This document shows positions 28,213-35,417 of a DNA stretch of 35,417 bases, piece by piece; the first letter of the stretch is position 1, and the number at the start of each line of letters is the position of its first letter. Below the pieces are notes generated by a model. The model did not search any database. It saw only the letters and a program-made list of their open reading frames with translations, and was not told where the DNA came from. Source of the DNA: a virus. A program made the translations under genes and the position numbers. The stretch covers positions 1 through 35,417 of IMG/VR virus record IMGVR_UViG_3300042261_001802, one strand, 5' to 3'.

Positions 28213-30652
28213 GTTCATCATAAAGGCTCAAGACAGTGCGTCGAGTGTGCTGGATAAAGTCGCCGCGTCTGGAAAGAAAGCGGCCTCTGACATCAATGGC
28301 GCATTCGGCGGATTGCGCGGCGTATTCAGCAGCCTGACCGGAGTGGTCGGCACCCTCGCTGCCGTGGCCGGTGGAATGGCGTTCCAGAACATAGTGGAGA
28401 CCACTGTCAACTGGGCGCTGGAGTCCAACAAATTGGCCCAGGCACTGGGGTCAACCGTTGAACAGGCGAGTATCTACAAGGTCGCCATGGAGACGCTGGG
28501 TATCGACCAGGAGACCATGGAGAAAGCTGCCCTGCGGCTGGGCAAGACTCTCGGTACCAATGAGGATGCGTTCAAGCGGCTGGGGATCGCCACCCGCGAT
28601 TCAACCGGGCACCTCAGGGCCACGACCGAGATTATGCCCGAGGTAAACCGGGCGCTGGCGGACATGAAGGCCGGCACCGACCGGAACATTGCCGCCCAGG
28701 AGATATACGGCAAAAGCTGGTCGGAAATCAGGGAGCTGCTGAAACTCACCCCCGCGGCCATGGATGAAGCCAAGGAAGCGGCGGAACGCCTGCACCTGGT
28801 CGTCGGCGCCGAGGGAGTGCAACAGGCCAGGGAATACAAGAAGAACATGAATGAGCTCGGCCTGGTGGCCAAATCGCTGGAGGTGCAGTTCGGCAATGTG
28901 CTCCTTCCCATGCTGGTGAAATTCGGCTCCTATATTGGCGAGAATGCTCCTGTCCTGGTCAGCGCGTTCAGCTATTCGCTCCAGTTCGTTGTCAAGGTTG
29001 CGCAAACAGTCGGCGAATATGTAGGCCTGGTTGCGTACCGCATTTACTCCCTAGGAGCAATTGCTAAGGATATCGTCACCGGCAATTGGGCGGAAGCAAA
29101 GGCCGACTGGAGAAACATGGCCAATGCTGAAATTGATTATCTTAAAAAACAGAAAGAGCGGTGGAGCACCTGGGATGATTCCTCGAAAAAGCCTAAATCA
29201 ACCGAACCCGCCGGAAACCGTCTTGAGCCCGATACCACGGCTGAGGCGGAGGCAGAGGAAAAGAAATACCTTGATAACATCAAGAATACCATCGCGGGTG
29301 TTAAGGAATGCACGTCCGCGGTAAGGGACCTGGGCAAGGAGCGCCTGCAGGCGGCAAACGAGATATTCAGCGAGAAATTGAAGGATGAAATCGACCTGTA
29401 TAAAGAAGGCGCCCGCGCCGCCGGAGATCTGATAAAGCCTTTGAGACGCTATAATGTCGAGGCAAACAATATATTCAACCAGCGTCTTGCCGATGAAAAG
29501 AGCGCCTTGGGTAAACTAGGGTCACTGTATGAGGAGTTTAAAAAGAAGGTCTCTCTAACTGCGCAGACCAAGGAAGCGCGGGTCGCCGGCGTCGATATCC
29601 TGAAAGCGTACAAGGACACGGCGCTCGGCATTATCTCGGTCGAGCAGGAACGATACAAGACACTCCTGGCGGGTGAGCGGCAATATGCGAATATCGTCAG
29701 GGGGCTCATCATGGAAAAGAGGCAGGAAATAAAGGACCTGCAGAAGTCCATAGATGACGCAAACAAGGTGTTTGATGAGAACAGGCGATCCGCCCTTCAG
29801 GGCTCGCACGTTTCCGGGCAATTCCGTTATCTGGATAACAGCCTGGACCCGTATGAAAAGCGTGCGGCGCTGATAGATGAACTGAGGCGCAAGGAATTGG
29901 AGTACAACGCCATTTCCGACCCGGCCGAAAGAAAAACGAAACTCATGTCGCTGGTCGCGGAATGGGAAAAACTGGGTGAAGCGGTAGAGATTACAACGAA
30001 AAAGACAAAAACGCATGCTGACTTCCAGGGGTTTTCCCTGGACGGCTTTATCCCCGAGATTACTGAGGTTACAGAATCAACACAGACACTGATAACCAAG
30101 GAAGAGTCCCTGGCGCAAGTGGCCCGGGAACGTGAGCGTATCCAGAAAGAGGTGATGTCCGGCGCGCAGGGGGAATTACAGGCTCTGGAAGCCGCGCATC
30201 AAAGCTCGCTTGAGAAGATGGAGGGGTATAAGGCCAAACTTCAGGAGCTCGATGGCGTGCTGAAAAATATGACACAGACCATCACAATCGACCTGAAAGT
30301 GAACGGCATGGAGCAGATTCAGGCGATTCAGAACCTTCTGGCTGGGGCAGGAGGAGCTGTGGCCGATTCATCCCAGGCAAGGCTTCCGTTCGATGGTCCT
30401 AAAGCCAGCGGCGGACCGGTCAGGCCGAATAGTTTATACGTTGTGGGCGAGCGCGGTCCTGAAATCCTGCGGATGGGTTCACAGGGCGGGACCATAATCC
30501 CGAATAATCAGCTGGGCGGCTCATCCATCACCATCGGTAGTGTCTCCGTCGTTGTCCAGGGCGGCGATACCGGTCAGGCAACGGCCCGTGAAATTGCCCG
30601 CAAGTTATGGCCAGAGTTCAAGAAACTCGCCGCCAACGAACGATCCGGATAA
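28196..30652 (+). CDS. Tail tape measure protein
   Basis: This 818-aa protein starts at GTG 28196 behind AAAGGA. Long helical regions dominate, with two hydrophobic parts (residues 42-70 and about 255-290) suited to entering the host membrane. The C-terminus has the typical tape-measure ending GGPVRPNSLYVVGERGPEIL followed by GGTIIPNNQ. At the usual 1.5 Angstrom per residue, it predicts a tail of roughly 120 nm. It begins inside the GT chaperone gene, as in lambda. Confidence 0.93.
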   Translation: MAKDVKFIIKAQDSASSVLDKVAASGKKAASDINGAFGGLRGVFSSLTGVVGTLAAVAGGMAFQNIVETTVNWALESNKLAQALGSTVEQASIYKVAMETLGIDQETMEKAALRLGKTLGTNEDAFKRLGIATRDSTGHLRATTEIMPEVNRALADMKAGTDRNIAAQEIYGKSWSEIRELLKLTPAAMDEAKEAAERLHLVVGAEGVQQAREYKKNMNELGLVAKSLEVQFGNVLLPMLVKFGSYIGENAPVLVSAFSYSLQFVVKVAQTVGEYVGLVAYRIYSLGAIAKDIVTGNWAEAKADWRNMANAEIDYLKKQKERWSTWDDSSKKPKSTEPAGNRLEPDTTAEAEAEEKKYLDNIKNTIAGVKECTSAVRDLGKERLQAANEIFSEKLKDEIDLYKEGARAAGDLIKPLRRYNVEANNIFNQRLADEKSALGKLGSLYEEFKKKVSLTAQTKEARVAGVDILKAYKDTALGIISVEQERYKTLLAGERQYANIVRGLIMEKRQEIKDLQKSIDDANKVFDENRRSALQGSHVSGQFRYLDNSLDPYEKRAALIDELRRKELEYNAISDPAERKTKLMSLVAEWEKLGEAVEITTKKTKTHADFQGFSLDGFIPEITEVTESTQTLITKEESLAQVARERERIQKEVMSGAQGELQALEAAHQSSLEKMEGYKAKLQELDGVLKNMTQTITIDLKVNGMEQIQAIQNLLAGAGGAVADSSQARLPFDGPKASGGPVRPNSLYVVGERGPEILRMGSQGGTIIPNNQLGGSSITIGSVSVVVQGGDTGQATAREIARKLWPEFKKLAANERSG

Positions 30653-30663
30653 AGGGGGTTACC

Positions 30664-30849
30664 ATGTGGAGCGGAGACGCGCGCTGCAGTCAGTGCGCAA
30701 AAAAAAAGGATTGCCGGGACCGGGTCAAAATCATGCAGACGATATCGCCGCTCATCAACGAGCTGAATACCCTGCCGGAGCACGTGGACGGTCCCGGTGA
30801 CGGGATGCTGATAATCGCCTGCCAGGATTTCACTCTGGGAGCCGGGTAG
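30664..30849 (+). CDS. Small Cys-containing protein (61 aa)
   Basis: The start is the ATG at 30664, with AAAGGGGG upstream. It contains CSQCAKKKDC and a later Cys, possibly binding zinc or an Fe-S cluster. A run of nine A bases encodes its three Lys, so it is a potential slippage site. It sits between tape measure and tail tip genes. Family not recognised. Confidence 0.55.
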   Translation: MWSGDARCSQCAKKKDCRDRVKIMQTISPLINELNTLPEHVDGPGDGMLIIACQDFTLGAG

Positions 30850-30851
30850 CG

Positions 30852-31211
30852 ATGTCCGTCTCGTTTACTCACGCGGGTGGGAGCGTGTCGTTTTCGCGCA
30901 ATCCGGCCCGGCCGTCCCGGTCGTTGGGGTTTGTCCAGCCGATGGAGGAGTCCACGGGCGGCGCCCGCTACGGTTATGCCCTGTACGTAAAACACGACCT
31001 TTTGAACCTGCCGCTGCGCATGACGGCCGCGGAAAAAACGCAGCTTCTGACGTTCTTCCGCACCGTGGCCCGGGGCATGGCCAACGTGTTCACCTACACC
31101 GACCCGCTCGGCATTGCCGTTTCCGTCCGTTTCGCGGGCTCCAGCCTGCCGGAAATCCCTGAAAATGCCTTTGATGCTTTTGTTGCCACGATCCCCCTGA
31201 GGCTCGCATGA
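30852..31211 (+). CDS. Minor tail protein (119 aa)
   Basis: It starts 2 nt after the previous stop. The chain is beta-rich (SVSFTHAGGSVSFSRNPARP, VRFAGSSLPEIPENAFDAFV). Its length and position after the tape measure match lambda gpM-type minor tail or distal tail proteins that cap the tube end. It overlaps the next start by 4 nt. Confidence 0.55.
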   Translation: MSVSFTHAGGSVSFSRNPARPSRSLGFVQPMEESTGGARYGYALYVKHDLLNLPLRMTAAEKTQLLTFFRTVARGMANVFTYTDPLGIAVSVRFAGSSLPEIPENAFDAFVATIPLRLA

Positions 31212-34090
31212 TTAATGCCCTGACCAACATTGCCGGGACGGTCATTGTCCAGCTCAATACGCCGCCGGATCGCGCCGGCGGAGACCAGCCGTCCCTGCTT
31301 CAGGCCAGCGCCTATGATTCCGCCGGCGACCTGTATTGCTACGATAAGGGGTTGATCTGCCGGGTAGCGGATCGGCTGGTGTTTCCCCGGGTGACAGGTG
31401 CCATTCTGGCGAGCCTGCGGACGTTCCTGGAGGTGACAGCCGCTGGGGTACGCAACGAGTTTCTTTGGTGGGACCACCTGGCGGCGTCCCATACGGTCCG
31501 GTTTGTGTCCCCTGAGTTGACTCACCAGCAGGTGGGGCCGGACCGTCATCGGGTCGAGTTCGGGATCGAGGAAGACCTCGCGCTCACCATACCGGCAGTT
31601 GCAAACTGGGATACCGCCAAAAACGCGAAGACCGGCGCGGCGCCGGTGTGGATCCTGAAAATCACCGTGAATGCGGTTGATTATTACCTGTCGGACAGCG
31701 CGTTTACCCTCACCGGCTGGGGTGGGCAGAACATCACCACTCGGGCCTGGATTAAGGGCTGGGGAGCGGTTCAGGCCGGAGCGACCAACGGCCTGCGCGA
31801 GTACCGGGTATCCTCGTTTTCCGCCGACGTGCTGGTGGACCCGGACGCGGCAACCAGCATCAAAACCCTGGCTGACACCTACGAGCTGGAGCAGAATCCG
31901 GCCATCCTGTACCTCTGGTTTCATGGTCTCAACCCTGTCACCGACCCGCCGCGCGAGAAATGGCGCGGTCATATCGTTGACCACCCGCAGCCGGACGAAA
32001 CCACCATCTCGCTCGAAATGGAGGATGAATCCAGCCGCCTGAAAAAGCAGATAGGCACGCTGCTGGATTCCGAGACCTATCCCAACGCTGACCCGCAGGC
32101 AGTCGGGAAACTGATCCCGATACCCTACGGCGTGGTAAAGCGCCTGCCAGCCCTGGGCGCGGACGTGGGCATCCGTACAACCCTGGCGCTGCCCATATCA
32201 GCGGCCTCCAGTACCCTGATATTTTCATCCGCGGATAAATTTTCACCCGGCATGACGGTTGCCATTGACGATGAAGAACTGCGCATCGACACCATTGTCG
32301 GGGACACCGTGACCGTTGCCCGCGGGGTCAATTCCACCCTGCCGGCGGAGCACTCCCAGGGCGCGGTCATCTGGGAGCGCCGCACGGAATATGTGTACCT
32401 CGCATCCGCCGTGGCGATCGCTGCGATTAACCGGGTATACGCCATCATGGGAGAGGCTATCGAGGTCAACATCGCCTCACTCTGCACCCTGTACACCGGG
32501 CAGCCGGGCAGTGAGCATCCGAGTGGCCGCTATCCCGGGATGGCGGTCGTGAGCGTGCCGGGCCTGATTACGGCGGCGCAACTGGCCGGTCTGGCCCTGG
32601 TGGACGGCATAGGTGTGGTGGACTCCATCCTCGTGAACGATACCATCAATGTTTCCGACACGATCGGAGTCTCGGACAGCATCGGTGTTTCGGATACCAT
32701 CGCCACCGATGCGCAACTGCAATATTGCAGCATTGATTTGGATAATTACAGCTACACGGGAACAGTTGAGTATGCGATAGCGATCATCAACGGTAACCTG
32801 AATGACGGCTGTAAAATGTGGCTCTCATCATCGATAACGCTGCAGAAAGTGAAGTTGATATCGGCTACCGGCCAGACGAAACGGGTGCGTGTCTGTGTAC
32901 AGGCCGGCAGTTCAACGTCATCGGGCTCGACTTCGTTCAATCTGTACGTCAACGGCACCCTGAAGGGTTCAATCTCCGCGGGCGGTTCCTCACCGGACAC
33001 GTTCCGTTCGTCATGGTTTACGCTGGCCGCCTGGTCGGACCTGAACGCGGATAACACCTATGTCCGGGCCACCGTTGCCTCATCCGGTAGCACCGTCTGG
33101 GTTTGGGAGGTCTGGCTAGAGGTCGAGTATGACCCCTCGGCTGCATCTGTCGCTACGCCAGGCGTGGCCAAGACCGGCAGCGCAACCAAAACCGGCAGCG
33201 CGGTGAAGACCGGCCTGGCGGCGAAAACCGGCGGCGCCAGCAAATCGGGCTCCGCGTCAAAATCAGGCACGGTCTGGCTGAGCGGCAATAATTCGTTCAC
33301 GATTGTCAGTAACGGCATCCTGGTCGACCTTACCCGCGATGTGTATACCCCCGCCGCGGTCATCGGGGACATTTTGACCCGGTATTTTACCGATAGCACA
33401 TTGACCCAGGTTGGCACGTTCCCAGCTAGTTACCGGTTCGACGGGGCCATCAACGAGCAACAAGACGGCCGGTATTGGCTGGACTATCTGGCGTTCCAGG
33501 CCCGGGCGTGGTTCTGCCGCGAGAAAGGCGTATCAAGGCTGATTGTCCGGCCCGACACCCCGACACCGGTCAAGACCATCAGCGCGTGCAAGCTCAATGG
33601 AGACCGCCGGTCGCACAGTATTACCAAGGTGGCCCTCACGGACGTTATCAACCGGATAAATCTGCGCTATGACCGCGACTGGAGCATGCAGGCAGGCAAC
33701 GATGCCTATCAGGGACTGATTTCGGGCGGGGCAGCCGGGGAGTCCGTTGCGTATTATGGTGAGCAGGGCCAGGACGAGCTGTTTCGGTTTGATTTCGTCA
33801 CATCGCCCGACATGGCCGTCAGTGTGAAAAATTATTATTTGTCCCGTCATGGCCGCCGCTGCCGACAACATACGGTGGAGCTGTTCCTGGATAATGAAGA
33901 ACTGGGATTCGCCGATTGTGTAACCGTCAATCTGGAGGGGACACCGGTCAATTGCCTGGTCATAGCTCCGGAGATTCAGCCCGGCGACAAGAGCCGGATC
34001 GACACTATTACAGTGATAGCGCTGGACCAGTTCCGGGAGTGGCCATACCTCGGCGCTGATTACGTGGGCACGGATTACGTACAAACCTAA
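31208..34090 (+). CDS. Tail tip/hub protein with inserted beta domain
   Basis: This 960-aa protein has an N-terminal part of about 320 residues resembling tail tip proteins (FLWWDHLAASHTVRFVSPEL, YELEQNPAILYLWFHGLN). It is followed by a beta domain with PISAASSTLIFSSADKF. Two hexapeptide minisatellites (residues 470-499 and 653-688) bracket a beta domain of about 150 residues that looks inserted. The remaining C-terminal part (YWLDYLAFQARAWFCREKG, INRINLRYDRDWSMQAGND) resembles phage hub proteins. It would sit at the tail end with the DGR target and fibre proteins. Confidence 0.7.
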   Translation: MINALTNIAGTVIVQLNTPPDRAGGDQPSLLQASAYDSAGDLYCYDKGLICRVADRLVFPRVTGAILASLRTFLEVTAAGVRNEFLWWDHLAASHTVRFVSPELTHQQVGPDRHRVEFGIEEDLALTIPAVANWDTAKNAKTGAAPVWILKITVNAVDYYLSDSAFTLTGWGGQNITTRAWIKGWGAVQAGATNGLREYRVSSFSADVLVDPDAATSIKTLADTYELEQNPAILYLWFHGLNPVTDPPREKWRGHIVDHPQPDETTISLEMEDESSRLKKQIGTLLDSETYPNADPQAVGKLIPIPYGVVKRLPALGADVGIRTTLALPISAASSTLIFSSADKFSPGMTVAIDDEELRIDTIVGDTVTVARGVNSTLPAEHSQGAVIWERRTEYVYLASAVAIAAINRVYAIMGEAIEVNIASLCTLYTGQPGSEHPSGRYPGMAVVSVPGLITAAQLAGLALVDGIGVVDSILVNDTINVSDTIGVSDSIGVSDTIATDAQLQYCSIDLDNYSYTGTVEYAIAIINGNLNDGCKMWLSSSITLQKVKLISATGQTKRVRVCVQAGSSTSSGSTSFNLYVNGTLKGSISAGGSSPDTFRSSWFTLAAWSDLNADNTYVRATVASSGSTVWVWEVWLEVEYDPSAASVATPGVAKTGSATKTGSAVKTGLAAKTGGASKSGSASKSGTVWLSGNNSFTIVSNGILVDLTRDVYTPAAVIGDILTRYFTDSTLTQVGTFPASYRFDGAINEQQDGRYWLDYLAFQARAWFCREKGVSRLIVRPDTPTPVKTISACKLNGDRRSHSITKVALTDVINRINLRYDRDWSMQAGNDAYQGLISGGAAGESVAYYGEQGQDELFRFDFVTSPDMAVSVKNYYLSRHGRRCRQHTVELFLDNEELGFADCVTVNLEGTPVNCLVIAPEIQPGDKSRIDTITVIALDQFREWPYLGADYVGTDYVQT
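32615..32704 (+). repeat. Hexapeptide minisatellite VxDxIx (5 copies)
   Basis: There are five in-frame 18-bp units encoding VVDSIL, VNDTIN, VSDTIG, VSDSIG and VSDTIA in the tail hub gene. The spacing and hydrophobic pattern suggest a beta-solenoid or flexible stalk. Confidence 0.75.
33164..33271 (+). repeat. Hexapeptide minisatellite AxK(T/S)Gx (6 copies)
   Basis: There are six in-frame 18-bp units encoding VAKTGS, ATKTGS, AVKTGL, AAKTGG, ASKSGS and ASKSGT in the tail hub gene. They are basic and probably disordered. Together with the repeat at 32615 they flank a beta domain. Confidence 0.75.
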
Positions 34091-34099
34091 GGAGTCGTC

Positions 34100-34606
34100 A
34101 TGTCGATATTATCTCAAATGGTGCTGCGGGCAAATTTGACCCGCATCCTCACCAACCCGGAAATGGACGGTAATCTCTCGCTCCTGGCCCAGACGCTGGA
34201 TAATCTGATAGCGGGTACAACCCAGGCAGGAGACGCCGCTGAATTGGCAGGGGAGACAAAGGCGGAATTGTTGGCACTTCCCTCGTGGATAGCTCCGACG
34301 TTGATTAATGGTTATACCAATTACGGCAACGGCTACCGAGCAGCCGGGTATCTGAAGGACAGAAACGGTCGAGTTAAGCTGCGTGGCGCCGTTACCGGCG
34401 GTTCGGGATCAATGGCTCGTCCGTTCACGCTGCCGGGCGGTTACGTGCCGACCGGGTCGTTAATTGTGCCGTTCGCGTATTTTAACGGGTCGCTGTGGAC
34501 GATTGGTGACATATCAATTGCATCGAATGGTTACATCGAACCAATCCTGACCGTTTCGAGCAACTACATTATCATGCTGGATAGCATAATGTTTGAGACC
34601 ACATAA
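34100..34606 (+). CDS. Tail fibre-like protein (168 aa)
   Basis: ATG at 34100 follows AAGGAG. The N-terminal helix (residues 1-65) could attach to the tail. The C-terminal beta part (GYLKDRNGRVKLRGAVTGGSG, FTLPGGYVPTGSLIVPFAYF) resembles the head domain of short phage receptor-binding or collar fibres. It is not under the DGR, as no copy of the VR/TR core was seen in it. Confidence 0.6.
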   Translation: MSILSQMVLRANLTRILTNPEMDGNLSLLAQTLDNLIAGTTQAGDAAELAGETKAELLALPSWIAPTLINGYTNYGNGYRAAGYLKDRNGRVKLRGAVTGGSGSMARPFTLPGGYVPTGSLIVPFAYFNGSLWTIGDISIASNGYIEPILTVSSNYIIMLDSIMFETT

Positions 34607-34617
34607 AGGAAGGTACC

Positions 34618-35148
34618 ATGAGAGTTTGGGAGATTGACCCGGAGTCCGGCCTGTTCGTCGCTGATGTCCTCGATGTGGACCCTGACGAGTGCGGTCCACA
34701 CCATATCACTATTGCCCCGCCTGATGGGCTTCGCTGGCCGAAATGGGAGGGCAAGGCGCCTGACCAAGGAAAATGGGTGGAGGGCAAACCCCTAACCCTG
34801 GAGGAGGCTCGTGCGGCCCTGGAAAGAGAAATTCGCGCAGAGGGCCAGCGGCGGCTCCTCGTAATCGCCGCTCCGTATGAGCCTGCCGAACGTGAGTCCT
34901 GGTGGCTGCAATTGGCCGAGTCCGAACAGCTGCAGGCGGATCCTGCCGCGTCGACGCCGTTGCTCGATGCCATGGCTACACATCGGGGACTCGAAAAAAA
35001 AGACCTCGCGACGCGAGTTATCGCTAATGCCGCTGCGTTCCGCGTTGCCTGCGGTGCGGTATTGGGCCAGCAGCAGGCCCTGCTGGACCGGTTATTCGTG
35101 GCGGGGACCATTGAGGAAGCGCAGGCAATTATCTGGAAACCAAGTTAG
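34618..35148 (+). CDS. Tail fibre assembly-like protein
   Basis: This 176-aa protein has an N-terminal beta portion (WEIDPESGLFVADVLDVDPD, WPKWEGKAPDQGKWVEGKPL) and a C-terminal helical bundle rich in Ala/Glu/Arg (EEARAALEREIRAEGQRRLL). Fibre assembly proteins of phage tails have such an N-terminal WPxW/GKW pattern and helical tail. Position after the fibre gene fits. Confidence 0.55.
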   Translation: MRVWEIDPESGLFVADVLDVDPDECGPHHITIAPPDGLRWPKWEGKAPDQGKWVEGKPLTLEEARAALEREIRAEGQRRLLVIAAPYEPAERESWWLQLAESEQLQADPAASTPLLDAMATHRGLEKKDLATRVIANAAAFRVACGAVLGQQQALLDRLFVAGTIEEAQAIIWKPS

Positions 35149-35187
35149 GAGAGTTGACAACATAAATATCTCCCTTTGATGGAAAAC

Positions 35188-35229
35188 GAAAAGGCGCTGG
35201 AGGGATAACTTGACACCCTCTCCCTTTTC
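35188..35229. terminator. Putative terminator of the late operon
   Basis: GAAAAGG (35188-35194) pairs with CCTTTTC (35223-35229), and GAGGG (35200-35204) pairs with CCCTC (35216-35220), giving a two-part stem with a small internal loop. A TTGACA (35210-35215) and TAAAAA (35233-35238) with 17-bp spacing also lie here and could be a promoter for the tRNA instead. Confidence 0.4.
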
Positions 35230-35244
35230 AGGTAAAAAACATCT

Positions 35245-35292
35245 TGCACTACAACGGATTTATGCGGCTTCATAGGCCTTGCTTGTAGTGCA
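35245..35292. repeat. 10-bp inverted repeat before tRNA
   Basis: TGCACTACAA (35245-35254) and TTGTAGTGCA (35283-35292) are perfect complements separated by 28 bp. The stretch holds no gene. It may be a terminator-like hairpin or a recombinase binding site; the sequence does not decide. Confidence 0.5.
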
Positions 35293-35340
35293 GAATAGAT
35301 AAAAATCCTTCCAAATTAGGGAGTTAGATAATAATTCCTT

Positions 35341-35416
35341 GCCACCTTAGCTCAGATGGTAGAGCAATTGATTCGTAATCAATAGGTCGCCGGTTCGATT
35401 CCGGCAGGTGGCTCCA
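35341..35416 (+). tRNA. tRNA-Thr (anticodon CGT)
   Basis: A complete cloverleaf can be drawn. It has acceptor stem GCCACCT/AGGTGGC, D-stem GCTC/GAGC, anticodon stem ATTGA/TCAAT with loop TTCGTAA (anticodon CGT), and T-stem GCCGG/CCGGC with loop TTCGATT. The discriminator base and an encoded CCA end it at 35416. It may be the host tRNA at the edge of the prophage or a phage-borne tRNA. Confidence 0.95.
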
Positions 35417-35417
35417 G

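Overview
The window is most of a temperate, tailed, siphovirus-like prophage of a GC-rich Gram-negative bacterium. The overlapping pair of a membrane protein and a lipoprotein (spanin type), the lambda-type terminase, portal and W proteins, and the fused HK97-type protease/capsid all fit a proteobacterial or Desulfobacterota-like host. I cannot name the host more closely. No integrase is visible, so the left end of the element probably lies outside the window. The right edge is a tRNA-Thr(CGT) gene.

Layout: (1) 1-2965 is the lysogeny control region. A leftward LexA/CI-type repressor is followed by a small exported protein cut by the window edge. A divergent promoter region carries palindromic operators. 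Rightward of it come a small SF3-type ATPase, an XRE regulator and several tiny genes. (2) 2966-9335 is the replication module. It has a large CHC2/TOPRIM/SF3 primase-helicase followed directly by a 0.31-kb cluster of 11 copies of the decamer ATCCGGGACA (a candidate origin), and then a phage-borne DnaN-like sliding clamp. (3) 9345-13439 holds small genes, a probable Nu1-like small terminase, an HNH nuclease, and three consecutive zinc-ribbon genes or gene pairs whose ends look like integron cassettes. (4) 13443-21026 is packaging and head: GpA terminase, gpW-like connector, portal, fused protease-capsid with an internal start, and head-tail joining proteins. (5) 21026-22476 is the lysis region: amidase, holin-like and spanin-like genes.

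(6) 22501-25956 is the most striking part, a complete diversity-generating retroelement (DGR). A 504-aa target protein ends in a C-type-lectin-like variable repeat (VR, 24222-24337). A 116-bp template repeat (TR, 24411-24526) follows, then a DGR-type reverse transcriptase (IGxxxSQ and YCDD motifs). VR and TR differ at 14 positions, and all 14 are adenines in TR, which is the signature of adenine-directed mutagenic retrohoming. No Avd gene lies between TR and the RT. Instead a 99-aa basic, beta-rich protein overlaps the RT stop codon. (7) 25966-35148 is the tail module: tail tube, G/GT chaperones joined by a perfect A-AAA-AAC frameshift site, tape measure, tail tip or hub with two hexapeptide minisatellites, a fibre-like protein and a fibre-assembly-like protein.

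Nearly everything is on the plus strand in tightly overlapping operons. The DGR sits between lysis and tail genes, which suggests that it diversifies a virion adhesin. All functions are assigned by reading motifs and gene order; no database search was run.
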